Assembly: GCF_001625215.2 (NCBI RefSeq)
Contig: NC_030381.2
Span: forward strand, 4,861,131 to 4,925,130
Direction of reading: 5' to 3'
From: Daucus carota subsp. sativus
Taxonomy: Eukaryota; Streptophyta; Magnoliopsida; Apiales; Apiaceae
DNA: 64,000 nt
Part shown: in pieces, positions 13,380-24,704 of the stretch
Layout: every line of letters starts with the position of its first letter
How positions within the stretch are numbered: the first letter of the stretch is position 1
Program-made: the position numbers and the translations under genes
Notes under the pieces: model-generated
The model's input: the letters and a program-made list of their open reading frames with translations, nothing else
Told to the model about the DNA's origin: nothing
Database searches by the model: none

Positions 13380-13635
13380 GATTCTTACTTGCTTTCAAAT
13401 TGTTGTATGTGTTCTTGGAATTGCGAAAGGAAGACGAGAAGCAAGATAGCAATTAAAGGATAACAGAAGAAAAGGAAAGAATAGCAGTGAGGAGAGAAAG
13501 ATGACAAAAGAAGAGGGAAGAAAGAAGTTGAAAGAAGGGTAGAAAGGGCAATAGAAAAAACAAGGTAAGGAAGCTAGATTGGAGTTTTGAGATTGAATTA
13601 GTGAGATTGTAAGAATTTGAGATTATCAGATAACA

Positions 13636-13645
13636 TATATATAAT
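13636..13645 (-). promoter_or_regulatory. Candidate TATA box of the resistance gene
   Basis: TATATATA on the minus strand, about 260 bases upstream of the start codon at 13379. A purine-rich (plus-strand) leader lies between. The position would give a leader of roughly 220 bases. Judged by sequence only. Confidence 0.35.
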
Positions 13646-13780
13646 CTGATATAAGTTTTTCACGTTCTGGCCACAACTACAAGTTAGATACAGCCTTTGA
13701 GGAGTAGAACATGTTTACAATTTTAAACTAATCTTAACTACTCCATAATCTTTAGGTTACAGCCTGCAGAGCTTAAACAG

Positions 13781-14026
13781 TGGGTGTTTGGATAAGGTTA
13801 AAATAAGTGCTTTTTGCTTAAAGTAAAGAAGTGGAGAAGAAGTTAGAAGTAAATTAAGACTTATAAGTGGTTAAAGTGTTTGGCAAATAAGCAGAAATCC
13901 TGAAACAAAAGCTAGCATTCCTAACTTTTTATAAGTGCTTCTTGACTTCTTACACAAACGGTACGAATAAGTGCTTCTAACTTATAATCCAGAAGCCGGA
14001 CTTTTAAGCCTTCCCCAAACACCCTC
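13781..14026. mobile_element. Possible hAT-like MITE with GGGTGTTTGG ends
   Basis: GGGTGTTTGGATAAG at the left is matched by CCCCAAACACCC at the right, giving terminal inverted repeats of about 10 bases. The interior has repeated ATAAGTGCTT motifs. A clean target duplication was not found. Confidence 0.4.
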
Positions 14027-14368
14027 ACAATAAGTCAATTGGATGCTTACTGAACCTGCATATCTGACTAAAATTGGATACCACATGCATGTCGTCATGA
14101 ACGCCGTTCACACTTGACATGATTTACCTCTTCGAACAAAATTTGTGCAAGTCAATCATCTCTTAATTTAATTGCGGATAAAACATGTGATGCGCGATGT
14201 TGAGAAATGAAAAGGAAAGAAGAGCAACCAACAGAAAAGGAAAAAGAGAGCAGATGAGCTGGTAATGAATGAAGGATTTATATAACTCATTTAACTTTAC
14301 CATGCTCTTCTTGTAATTGCATCTTAGGAATTAAGCACAGCCTGGAGAGTTTAACAAGTCATCTGACG

Positions 14369-14796
14369 GTTAGCCGTTAGTCTATAACATGATTAGTCAA
14401 TCACACAAGTTGCACAATATTAGGATGTCCGATTCACACTAAGTATAATTTATGCAAGTCAGTTATCTTTTGCCGTGTTAGGTAATATAAGATGTTGAGA
14501 TATACTCTAGTAGTAGTACTAATGTCATTTATTTATGATTAATGCATATTAGTAAATATAGGACATCAGTGATAAATGATTAATTGCTTAGCTGCAGCCT
14601 GCAGGAGTACCCTTGATGTAAGTTTAACAATCCAACTGGCTGTCTTATTACACCTTCATTTTTGTAAGCTTCTTCTACCATAACACCGAGCAGTGTTTTA
14701 ATCGAATTCGTACTAAATGGAGTAATTAAGCATTTTAAAGAGTGATCGGCTGATAAATATGAGCATAGTCTAACAATCTGCGAGATAACATGCCTA
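14369..14796. repeat. Local duplication, left copy (unfilled)
   Basis: Runs from AGCCGTTAGTCTATAAC to GAGATAACATGC and matches 15460-16122 with moderate divergence. It contains an open frame on the minus strand (14580-14801) that is shared in diverged form by the right copy. The two peptides differ through frame-changing indels, so no protein is claimed. Confidence 0.65.
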
Positions 14797-15459
14797 CACA
14801 CTTCAGTATGTCTCCTCTTCCCCTTCCCGTTAACTTGGTATTATAAGCTTGTGAGTTTCAGAGGACAGCGATTTTTATTGGGAAGCTTTGAAATTAGAAT
14901 ATGCTTTAATTTAGTTCATGGTATTTGAAAATTTTCTATATATGATTGTTGTTTGCTAAAACACTATAACTACTAAAAAACATTAGGCCAATTTTGGGGC
15001 AAAAAATAATGAAAGGATTGTTGTGTGCCGAAGTACCAGGCTGATAGAACAAGAATTCAGTAAATCATTAGTACCTAAGATTGAATTGAGAGTAACTCAT
15101 TACTATGATTCTGAACTCTTGTGAAATACTCCCTCCATTTAGATATGTTAGTGACTAGATATGATTAATTCTATAATTATTCTATGATGAAGATTGTTGG
15201 AAACATGTGAAATTGTTCACGTCGAATGAGCATTCATTCCAAAACGGCGGGTAAGATTTTTAGTTCAAATAGTTGAAATGGAATTATTAAAAGAATGAAA
15301 ATTATAGAACTTTTTTCTGATTACCTCTAATTTAGAGTTCAACTTTCATTACATTCTCTCTCGTGTCATTCCATCGAAGTGAACACAACTTTAAGAGCTT
15401 TGACCATGTACTTAAAATTTTCTTTGAAAATAACATCATCACAAGTGATCTTATTGCTA

Positions 15460-16122
15460 GCCGTTAGTCTATAACATCATAAGTCAATCACACAAGTGGC
15501 ACAATATTAGCACGTTCACAATAAGTATAATTTATGCAAGTCAATCATCTGTTGCGCTTCTTAGGTGTAACATGTAATATAAGATGTTGACGGAGTATAT
15601 AGTAGAACTACTGTTAGTTGTTTATGATTAATGTATATTTTTTTTTTTGCCAACATGATTAATGTAATATAAGATGATTAATGTATATTAATTTATATAT
15701 GCACGTCAGTGATCAATGATTAATTGCTTAGCTGCAGTCTGCAGAGTACCCTTGACGTAAATTTAACAAGGGTCTTTCTAGTGTGTGCCCAAGGGCACAC
15801 ATTAAGCACTAAATTTGATGGGTTTAGTGGATTTTGATTGGTGGAGTTTGGTGTAAATGCAGGGGGGCCATCCATATTTATGATTACATGACCAATAAGA
15901 ATGCACCAAACTCATAAAATTTAGTGCTTAGTGTGTGCCCTATAGAAAAACCGATTTAACAATCCCACCAGCTCTCTTATTAGCCCCCATTTTTGTAATC
16001 TTCTTCTGCAAAAACACTGAGCAGTGTTTTAATCGAATTTGTACTAAATGGGTAATTAAACGTTTTAAAGAGTGATCGGCTAATAAATATAAGAATCGTC
16101 TAACAATCTGTGAGATAACATG
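15460..16122. repeat. Local duplication, right copy (filled by a MITE)
   Basis: Same sequence as 14369-14796 but interrupted by the 184-base element at 15770-15953. Between the two copies, near 15126, lies the left end (TACTCCCTCC) of a broken Stowaway element. Confidence 0.65.
15770..15953. mobile_element. Mutator-type MITE with 9-base target duplication
   Basis: Terminal inverted repeats of about 40 bases: GGGTCTTTCTAG...GGGCACAC with AAGCACTAAATTT at the left, and the reverse complement CGGTTTTTCTATAGGGCACA at the right. The left arm has an extra short GTGTGTGCCC segment. ATTTAACAA is duplicated at 15761-15769 and 15954-15962. Nine-base duplications are the hallmark of Mutator-like transposition. 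The unfilled paralogue near 14621 reads GTTTAACAATCC without an element. Confidence 0.82.
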
Positions 16123-16345
16123 CACGAGTCCTCGTCATGCTAAAATGGACCGTCCATAAGACTAGATCGGACCTCTCTAGCTACTGTGGGATAAAATCGG
16201 CTTGCTTTATGTCCCTACTTTTGGACTTTTGTCATTGTGGGATAATATCACCAGCTTTCGTGTCCACACGTTCGGTAACATGATTATTCAAGCTTCGAGA
16301 GTTAGCTCTAAGTATCATGTGGTCAAAATGTCTTTGGTGGGTAGG

Positions 16346-19082
16346 TGTAACATCCCGAATTTTCGGAATATTAAAAACTAATTTCACGACATAAATAATA
16401 CCATTACTTAAATCAAATCCTCAAATAATATATATGTCAAAGCAGCGGTCTAACCCAATAATCAAAAGTCATAAATTGGAGACGCAGCTCCATAATTATC
16501 CAAAACCAATAATTAATAAATTCATCAAGTTACACTAAGTCTTTATTCACTAATGCATATAATCACGAAGCATAAAATCCAAAAGCCTCATTCTTATTCT
16601 CAAAATCCTTCCACATAAAAGAACCTGAAATATAGAAAAACGGATGAGCTACACAGCTCAGCAAGTAACAATTTGACATTAAATAAATTTCAAAATCAAT
16701 GGGCAGTTTTATAAAACATTGTTTCTGAAAAACAACAACAATTTGTTATATATTTGCGAAGTTAAATCCAACCCAAAGTTTATGTTTTAAAAACAATTTC
16801 AGAATTTAAATAGAACAGAGCAGTACAGAATAAAATAAAACGAACATCTTATAAATATCACAGTCTTGCTCTACGGCCACACTTACCCAGTGACCGGGAT
16901 CATATTCTTATTCTTTCGCCACACTTACCCAGTGACCGGGATCTAAAGTTCAATAATCACGCGCCCTTAGCAGGTATCTAAAGTTGCACACTTGTGCGCC
17001 TACTAAGGGTATCTAAGGCTAGTTCCGGAACTATAGCGTAGATTACGAACGGGTTCGAAACGTAGAGACTGTGTTCTAAATTCACAAATACTTATATCTT
17101 ATAAATTTGAAATCAAAACTCTTATATCTAATACGAAATTAAAAGCAGAATCAAAATATCTTTTCAAAATTTAAAAGTAAGTCAAAAGTACTTACTTGAA
17201 AAGCGACTAACAGTGAAATTAACACACGAGCAAATCCTAAAAATATTTAATCCACGGTTAACAAGTACGCAAATCCTTTAAAATTAACTAGTACACAAGT
17301 AAAATCATATTAGACACGACTGTGCACATAAATCAAATAATATACTATCTGATACTAGGGGTGTTCATCAAACCGCCCACACCGCATAAACCGCCCGCAC
17401 CGCTCCGCACCACACCGCAAAATGCGGTTTTTCTTTTTCGTGGTGCGGTTGCGGGTTGAAATTTTAACAAACCGCGCGGTGCGGTGCGGGTTGCGGTTTG
17501 ATATTATACAAACGCGGTTCAAACCGCACCGCACCGCTTTATTCTAATATATAAAAATATATCATATATAATTACAAATATTTATATTATATATATAGAT
17601 TATTTATTATGATGTTATCTCATATGTGTGTATATATATGTTCAATTTACTCAACTTAATTTTAATAATTTTTTAATACAAATTAAGATTAGTTCTAAGA
17701 CGACAAATTAAATATTATAATTATATTTGCTTTCTATGAAATAACTTGTTAGTGTTAAAATCTTTTCATCTCTATCATTATCATTTTCATATTTTAGTTT
17801 ACATTTTTTTTGATGAGTATCCTTAACTCCTAATTTGTGTGTGTGTATATTATTTTAAATACGTATAGTTTAAAATTATATTTATATTGTCATTCAAAAG
17901 TATAAATATTTTGAATGTCTAAACCACGCAAACCGCATGAACCGCACCACACCGCACCACACCGCACCGCACCGCAATTTTGTGGTGTGGTTTACGCGGT
18001 TTTTATATTACGCGGTGCGGTTGTGGTTTATGATTTTTCTCAAACCGCATGCGCGGGTTGGTTCGCGGTTTTAGGAAAAAACCGCACCGCCCGCACCGCG
18101 AACACCCCTATCTGATACAATTTTCAGCATGTGTTGACAAAACAGGTGTATAAAAACTATGTACAGGCCATCATAATTTTAGTGAAATATTGTGAAGGAT
18201 TAACTTGCATATATCGACAATTACAGTATAGCATGCCAAATCGCGTAGCCTCACCAATTAAATTGCATACATCGACAATTTATTTAATAACAAAATCACG
18301 TAAATTTTATAATCCATACACATAATTACTAAAATTCTAAAAGACAAATAACAAATTAAAATTAAAGCATGAATTCACACATTTAAGCTCAAAGATGTAA
18401 ATATAAATTATTATTATTTTTTTTAAAAAGGAAATTAATTAAATAATAATAGCACGCATAACAAATTTATAATATATATTAAGATCAAATACCTGTGAAT
18501 AAAGCAAGAACCATCATCATATCCTGTTATCACGAATATACAGACTAAAATATGAACTTATACTTTTCGGCAAATAATTAACATGCTTCTGCACATCAAG
18601 TAATATTATTGGTGGGCTCAAGTAAAGCTTGCGACATGTAGTGATACAGTTAAAAAGAGAAAGACACAGATTCACATGTACAGGAGCACAAAGTAAAGAA
18701 ATTGTTATGTACCTCTACGACGAGTTCCCTGTACACTTTTTAATGTACCCTAAGATGATCTTATATAGGCAAGCAAAAGCAAAAACACCTAATTTTAAAG
18801 TAGGAAGTTACGAAATTTAGTCATAAACTTTGCCCTCCTCTTAAACTAGTTTCTAAAATAAAAGGCATTCTTACAGAGATTTTGATTTTCAAAAATATTC
18901 CTACAATCCTTTCCATCAATAAAGAATTTTTTTTTTCCAAATTAACTAACACAATAAAATTCTAGAAGGTTCTAATTAATCTAAATAAATACAAACAATC
19001 TAAATCTAATATCCAAAACATAATAACAATACTAATTAAATAAAAATAAATAAATAAATAAATAAAATCACCGGATTTTACA
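16346..19082. mobile_element. Probable solo LTR (2.7 kb) holding a nested hAT MITE
   Basis: It begins TGTAACATCCCGAATTTTCG and ends CACCGGATTTTACA, so it has TG...CA ends with TGTAA/TTACA short inverted repeats. GTAGG lies directly on both sides (16341-16345 and 19083-19087), as expected for a 5-base retroviral-type target duplication. No gag or pol coding, primer-binding site or second LTR was seen, so it looks like a solo LTR left by recombination. Removing the hAT insertion leaves about 2.0 kb. A TATA-like TTATATAGG near 18760 could be the LTR promoter. Two copies of CCACACTTACCCAGTGACCG occur near 16880 and 16920. Confidence 0.65.
17356..18110. mobile_element. hAT-type MITE with CCGCACCGC subterminal repeats
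   Basis: TAGGGGTGTTC at the left and GAACACCCCTA at the right, flanked by the 8-base duplication TCTGATAC (17348-17355 and 18111-18118). Both arms are packed with CCGCACCGC / GCGGTGCGG repeats, the multiple subterminal sites usual for hAT transposase binding. The centre is AT-rich. It is nested in the solo LTR. The short open frames in its arms come from the repeat and are not genes. Confidence 0.85.
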
Positions 19083-20071
19083 GTAGGGCTTTAGTAACCG
19101 GGTGCATATACTTGACTTAGATCCGATAATCATGGTCTCCAAGGAATATCAATTAGTTAAACAATCGATTATTTTTTTTATTTTTTGGTTTAATTTCACT
19201 TGGGATAAATTCTTTCTTCTTTTATGTTTCAAAGTTCAGTGTGACGTGTAAGGTAAGTTTATATTCGCACTTTCCAAATTATTTTTAAATGTTTTATATT
19301 GTTTTATTATTAAAATTTGGATCAAGAAGATATTTTAGATACAAAAAATTTCCACACAGTTTTGACTTATGAATCCGTTAGTAATTACGTATAGTTCTGA
19401 AATTAAATTATGATATATTACTAGGCGTACTCCGCACAATTTATGATACCTTAATAGAGGCGCATTATAATTGACATCTATGATTCTTTGAGATCGTGTT
19501 CGTGGGTATTAATGACCTTAACGAACTGTGAAATATGTTTATATTTGCATTATGAATATATGACTTGTGATTTTGGAATGGTGAACGATAAAACTTTTTG
19601 AAAGTTTACTTGATCCGTTAGTTGAATTAGTTTTGTTACTAGGTTGTGTAGCTCACGACTTATAAAATTTCAAGTATTCATCGCTGGCTGAGCTTTGAAT
19701 TTTATTGAAGTGAACGAGTGTCTTAGAGAAATATTTAGACATTTATTTGAGGAGCTGTGTATCAATAGGTGTGATCATTACATTTTTATATCCTGGTTCA
19801 GTTTTGAATTTTTTGGAATTTATTTAAATGAAATTATGTGATTTTACTTGAGAAATTGATGGAATTTAAGTTTTATTTGAAATAACTGACCAAATTAATA
19901 ACTCGGATAGCCAGTTGTTATAGGGTGGGTTAAGCAAAGTGACTCCAGGAAGTGGGGGTGGTTAGACGATCAAATACTTTTGGCATTTAGGAAGCAGCCT
20001 TTTTTTTATGATGGCTTCGGATGAGACGTTTGAGCAGGTGATGGTTTTTATGGTTAGCAAAATGGGATGGA
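19083..20071. other. AT-rich region without recognisable gene
   Basis: No conserved coding sequence, terminal repeat or RNA gene was recognised here. Confidence 0.5.
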
Positions 20072-20428
20072 ATGCATCACATGTTTCTCAATGTCATGGT
20101 GTCTGGTTATTCAGTTTTTGTTGTCAAAGGGTGTATTGAAGGAGAACTTGAAGTTGAATTCGTTTATGGTGCTGGAAGGAGTAAACTAAAAAAACAGTAT
20201 GTGGAGAGATTCTGTGTGGAATTTCCTCAAGTGCCAAATTTGTACGGCATTGCAGAGGATGATAGACTGAATTTGCAGCTTAAGTTATGTCGAGAGATTC
20301 TGTGTGGAATTTCCTTAAGTGATTTGTATGGCATTGCATTGGATGATGGACTGAATATGCAGATTAATTTCTTCTCAGGGAAAAACCTTCTTCGACTCTG
20401 TCTGCTGTTTGGAAAAAGGAACAGGTGA
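20072..20428 (+). other. Unrecognised 118-codon open frame with internal duplication
   Basis: An open frame starting MHHMFLNVMVSGYSVF that matches no family I know. About 85 bases (20198-20281) are repeated next to themselves (20284-20365) with GAGATTCTGTGTGGAATTTC in both. The duplication falls in different reading phases, so the second copy repeats as DNA rather than as a protein repeat. It lies just upstream of a broken receptor-kinase fragment and may belong to the same decayed locus. I would not call it a gene. Confidence 0.3.
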
Positions 20429-20714
20429 CACCAGTGTCAATAAGCTATTGAAAGGATCATGTTCTATTTGTTTTCTGTTAGGAAGAATTTAAAAATATGT
20501 ATTGGCACACTGACACTGACACCAAAAAAATAAACAAAGAAAGCGATGTTTAATGAAAATTTTATTTTATTTTTCTATCTATATTGTTTGATGTTATTGC
20601 AGACTGCACTGTGCTTATGGTTACCTGTGATTACACTAGAACGTTAACGTACTCTGGACAGTTAATAGTAGCGAGTTTTGAACTATATATTACAATTTCA
20701 TCATCCATATTTAG

Positions 20715-21164
20715 TTTCTGTGAAGGGATGCTGCTACAATCACAGTGATCGCTTCATGGTGTATGACTTCATAGTTCATGGGCCGCTGGATTGATGGTTA
20801 CACCATATTCCTGTGGGAGTTGGAAGTTTAGATTGGTTCATGAGAACGAAAGTTGTCACCACTCTTGCTCAAGGGATTGTGCAAGTAGAGTCCAGTTGTT
20901 TGCCTGGAAGATAAAGAAATAATATGCATATGTCTATAGCACAGTGAAATTGATTATCAGAGTATCTTGGAATGGGCTCCCCATCTTGTCCAGTCTGAAC
21001 TCTACCATGGGCTTCTAGATGATGACATTTCTTCTTCATCCTAAATTATTGAAGCTGGAGTAGTTCTGAAGGTTGTGGACCTTGTTTATTTGTGCACACA
21101 GCATGTCCCATTTAGGCGTCCTAGAATGCCGCATGTTGTCCACCAGCTGCAGCAGTTGGCCTAG
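20715..21164 (+). pseudogene. Broken C-type-lectin receptor-like kinase (At1g52310-like)
   Basis: Directly after an intron-like TTTAG comes VKGCCYNHSDRFMVYDF, then VHGPLD, a stop, WLHHIPVG and LDWFMRTKVVTTLAQGI. This is the start of the kinase domain of the single-copy C-type-lectin receptor kinase family. About 70 bases later the reading resumes near the C-terminus with LEWAPHLVQSELYHGLLDDD, a stop, then EAGVVLKVVDLVYLCTQHVP and MPHVVHQLQQLA, ending at a TAG. The central kinase part (HRD, DFG and APE motifs) is missing and there are at least two in-frame stops. A splice-like boundary remains, so it is a decayed genomic copy rather than a clean processed one. The identification rests on remembered family sequence. 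Confidence 0.68.
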
Positions 21165-21814
21165 TCTTTTTCTGTGAAGTTAAATCAACAAGTTTCCGCA
21201 AATTCTATCTACACCCGCAAGAAGTGTTTTTGGATGGCTTCTTTGCCTGCTTGTGTCATTGTTAAAAAAGAATGTAGTTTTTTCCAAAGAGAAGGGTACA
21301 TCTCTTATCTTACTGGGCTAAATTGATGCTGTCGCAAATCTGTCATTAGCGGTGGTTGTACTAGGTTAGCTCACCACAGGTGTGCCTATAGTACGACTTG
21401 CTGGTACAATGATTATCTTTGAAATAAATGAAAATGTTTCATCTGTATAGCAGAGCTTTCAGACAAAATTATGTCTGGTATTCGATGCTTGAAATTCTAT
21501 TGTTTACATTCTTCTATAGGAACATTTCTGGTTGATTACAAACTAAAAAAAAAATTCTTTTCCTCATTTCTATACTAAACCTGGTTTGTGAATTGTAGTT
21601 GCGGAAGTAAGAATTAGTCCAGTTTTATGCACATCCTAGCTCTATTTCAGGTTTTTCTCTTACAGCAGTCATAAATCCCGGTTTTAATGCCAACGTATTC
21701 TTTCCTTGCTTTCAACTGAAGCTGTCTGAATAGGAGTTGAGTTTACAAAGAGCTCTGCAACTCTTATCCTTGACTTATTGCAACAGTGCACGTGAATACA
21801 AGGTAAGCGTCTTT

Positions 21815-22035
21815 CTCCCTCCGTCCCACCCAAATGTTTACATTTGGTTTGGGCAACGAAGTTAAGAAAATATGTCAAGAGTGAAAAAGTAAGAAAAGTG
21901 AAGATAGTGGTGAGACCGATTGATAATTAAATAGTGTGATACTTGATTCTTTATACTATAAATTTTACAATATTTTGGTAAGTTTGAACTATAAATAATT
22001 GGATAAGAGTACAAAAAATGGTTGGGACAGTGATA
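21815..22035. mobile_element. Stowaway-type MITE, degenerate right end
   Basis: The left end is CTCCCTCCGTCCCACCC. The right end, GGTTGGGACAGTGATAG, keeps the inverted match only in its inner part. TA follows on the right but not clearly on the left. An old copy. Confidence 0.55.
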
Positions 22036-22752
22036 GTAAATAGTTTTATTCTATTCGAAATTCTAGTGTCAGGTGACCTTCAAGAATCTCGATCTTTAAA
22101 AATTTTAATATCGTCAGTCCACATGAATCGCAATATATATTTGATATCACAGATCAATTTCCACCTCATCGAAATCCTAGTCATTAAACACTTTTCTACA
22201 TTTGAAAGGCAAGTTAGAAAACCAAAATTAGCAAGTATACTTATCGTAATCAAGAGGTAAATGGTTGAAGAATTCAGAAGTGTTGCCTTATCAAAGAGTG
22301 AAACAGTTGGGAAAACAGAGGAGTGACTCAAACAAATTGCTTGGCGACACAAATGAAGAAAAAGTAGTTATGTTAGCTTTTCTTCTACTTCTTCGTAAAA
22401 GTAGACCAGCAACAATGATATAAATGAACGCTTGAAACCGTCATGTATTCTTTCACTTTTTCTTCTACATCCAACTGTTACGAGAAGTCCAGCGGCGGAA
22501 TCAGAAATTGAAACCTCGTCTTTCAAATAATGATTTCATTGATTATTCAAAATCAGTCTGAGATTCTAATTAATACTTCTAATAACAAAACATGAACTAA
22601 AATCAATGGTGGTGAAATTACGGAACAAGGATTAATTACAGATTGATTGAATTGATTGGGGATTAATCGGATGATTAATTGAATAGTCGGAAATTTAATC
22701 AATTCGGCAAGCAACGAAATAGAGATTAATCGGTGATTAATTATTAACTTTT

Positions 22753-23020
22753 TGTAGAGAACCATTCCCTCTAAAACCTTAAGGTGTTAGAGGAGGCTCC
22801 TTTATGCATTATTTGGGTTGAAGAGTGGATTATGGGCGCCCATCTTTGGGGTGTAAATTGCCTTCGTGTCCATTTTGAATTGTGAGAATATTGGGGGGTG
22901 GCAGGGGCTCGAACCCGAGACCTCCCGCAAACCTGAGCTCTGATACTATGTAGAGAACCATTCCCTCTAAAACCTTAAAGTGTTAGAGGAGGCCCATTTA
23001 TGGATCTTATACTTATATTT
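22753..23020 (-). mobile_element. Remnant of a small LTR element (TRIM-like)
   Basis: A block starting TGTAGAGAACCATTCCCTC is present twice (22753 and 22949), about 50 bases with two or three mismatches. Just inside the right copy, on the minus strand, lies TATCAGAGCTC, which resembles the initiator-methionine tRNA primer-binding site (TGGTATCAGAGC) used by many plant LTR elements. The internal part is under 200 bases and has no coding frame, as in terminal-repeat retrotransposons in miniature. The outer LTR limits and target duplication could not be set. Confidence 0.5.
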
Positions 23021-24440
23021 CATCACTTTTAGAACAAAGCCTAAAATGAAAAAGCTCGAATTTTTTCAGTCAAAATTATAGCGTACCCTTCAGCTCCTAG
23101 GAAGTCTTATAAGATGCTTTGTATTTGAACTCGAGACTATGAATTCAGGCAACTGATATGATGCACCAGGAAAGGAGCCATAAAAGTACTCCATTAACAG
23201 AGCTGGTAGTTGGATGGATGGTAATGAAATTTAGTAGTAGTACTGCTTGGAATGAAGTCCTTTTGAGAAATTAACAGAGCTGACATGTCCTTGTTCATAA
23301 CAAGTTACTCAAAACTATAATAAAAACTTTTAATGCAAATAAGGTACTGATATTAATTCTTCTGGGTCGGCCATTAAATTGTTTACCTGTTCTCATGCAT
23401 GCAGTTGCACATCATTTACTAAAAATATTTGAAATAACTTGATTATTTATTTCACTGATCTCTAATTTAATCTACCTCCTGAACCTCATAACTTTTTTCT
23501 CTTTTTCGGTACCGTCTGTAAGTCCCACCTCAAATTTGTCAAAATTACGGCTTCAAAATGAGACGGGTCGACAGGACTCAAACTCGAACAAATTACTAAT
23601 AATTTCCAAAAATTATACAGACATGATTAAGCATTCTAGAATTTAAATATTAGGTCAAATTAAGAAAGCTGGTTAATTACTGGTATTTTTACCTCTTCTG
23701 TAAAACCAAAGATTTTACCCACAAAATTTGCACAAACCCAACAATGAAAAGCTTGTAATTTGTACGTATGTATCATGTGTACATGTGACTTTTACCGTGG
23801 ATGTATCTCAGAGTTACCCAGCTAATTAATCTAAACTCTCATTAATTTACTGGTCCATCTTTGTTGGAAGCTTGGACCCTTAATCCAGATTTGCAACGAA
23901 TAATCACATCAATTATCAAAGGGTTGCCACAAAATCATGAAAACTTAAATCACACGACAATCTAACTAATGATCTTTTACCTGACAACAAAAGAACTAAT
24001 GATCCCTTAATTTATGTCATGTCAGATTTGTTAGGAACCTTTTAAGTTAGAGGTTGGTCGCTCGATTTAAAATTATAGCATTAAGTGAATAAATTAAAGT
24101 GTTTATGACAAAAATTGAAGAGAAATTTGTCATTCGCAACATGCTGGTATGATCGTTTGCTACAATAATCTGTTAAATTATTTTAAATAAATTAACGGAC
24201 TATTTTGAAATAGAGTGAGCAGTTATTATCGGTTTCATGTTGATAAAATGGTGAAAGATCTAATATTGTTGTGATAAAATTGAAGTCATGCAGGAGACGT
24301 TATGCATGGTGATGTGATATATTATGTACATGCCGCTTAATTAGATACCGTTAGTCTTTGTTTTGCATGACACGAAATATATATAGAATGCAACATCAGA
24401 AAGTATAGTTTAGCTAGCCTCGGATATGGGCATTTCTTCT
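23021..24440. other. Intergenic region upstream of the first QRT3-like gene
   Basis: AT-rich with no coding sequence recognised. Its right part should hold the promoter of the gene starting at 24705. Confidence 0.5.
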
Positions 24441-24444
24441 CTCC

Positions 24445-24452
24445 TATAAATA
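24445..24452 (+). promoter_or_regulatory. TATA box of the first QRT3-like gene
   Basis: TATAAATA preceded by CTCC and followed about 30 bases on by a pyrimidine-rich TTTCTTCTTAATTCA, a likely start site. This places the long GA tract in the transcribed leader. Confidence 0.6.
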
Positions 24453-24504
24453 CCTGCACCAGTGTTGCCATTTCTTCTTAATTCAGTCGCGTTCCCTCAT
24501 TAGT

Positions 24505-24520
24505 AGAGAGAGAGAGGGAG

Positions 24521-24560
<40 letters not shown>

Positions 24561-24597
24561 AGGGGAGAGAGAGAGGGAGAGAGAGAGAGAGGAGAGG

Positions 24598-24655
<58 letters not shown>

Positions 24656-24699
24656 AGAGGGAGGGAGGGAGGGAGGGAGAGAGAGAGAGAGAGAGAGAG
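24505..24699 (+). repeat. (GA)n/(GGGA)n tract in the 5' leader
   Basis: About 195 bases of almost pure GA with GGAGGG interruptions, ending five bases before the start codon at 24705. GA repeats in plant leaders are known binding sites of BPC/GAGA-binding proteins. Both strands look open for long Ser/Leu or Arg/Glu frames only because of the repeat. Confidence 0.9.
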
Positions 24700-24704
24700 T
24701 TGCA

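Noticed and set aside
14580-16125. Two similar short minus-strand frames suggesting a small gene family
   Set aside because: They are the two copies of a local DNA duplication; frame-changing indels separate them and neither shows a known domain.
17915-18115. 66-codon open frame with Pro-His-Arg repeats
   Set aside because: It is the translated CCGCACCGC arm of the nested hAT MITE.
22895-22945. GGGCTCGAACCCGAGACC as a tRNA B box
   Set aside because: The flanking direct repeats and the initiator-tRNA primer-binding match fit a small LTR element better than a tRNA gene.
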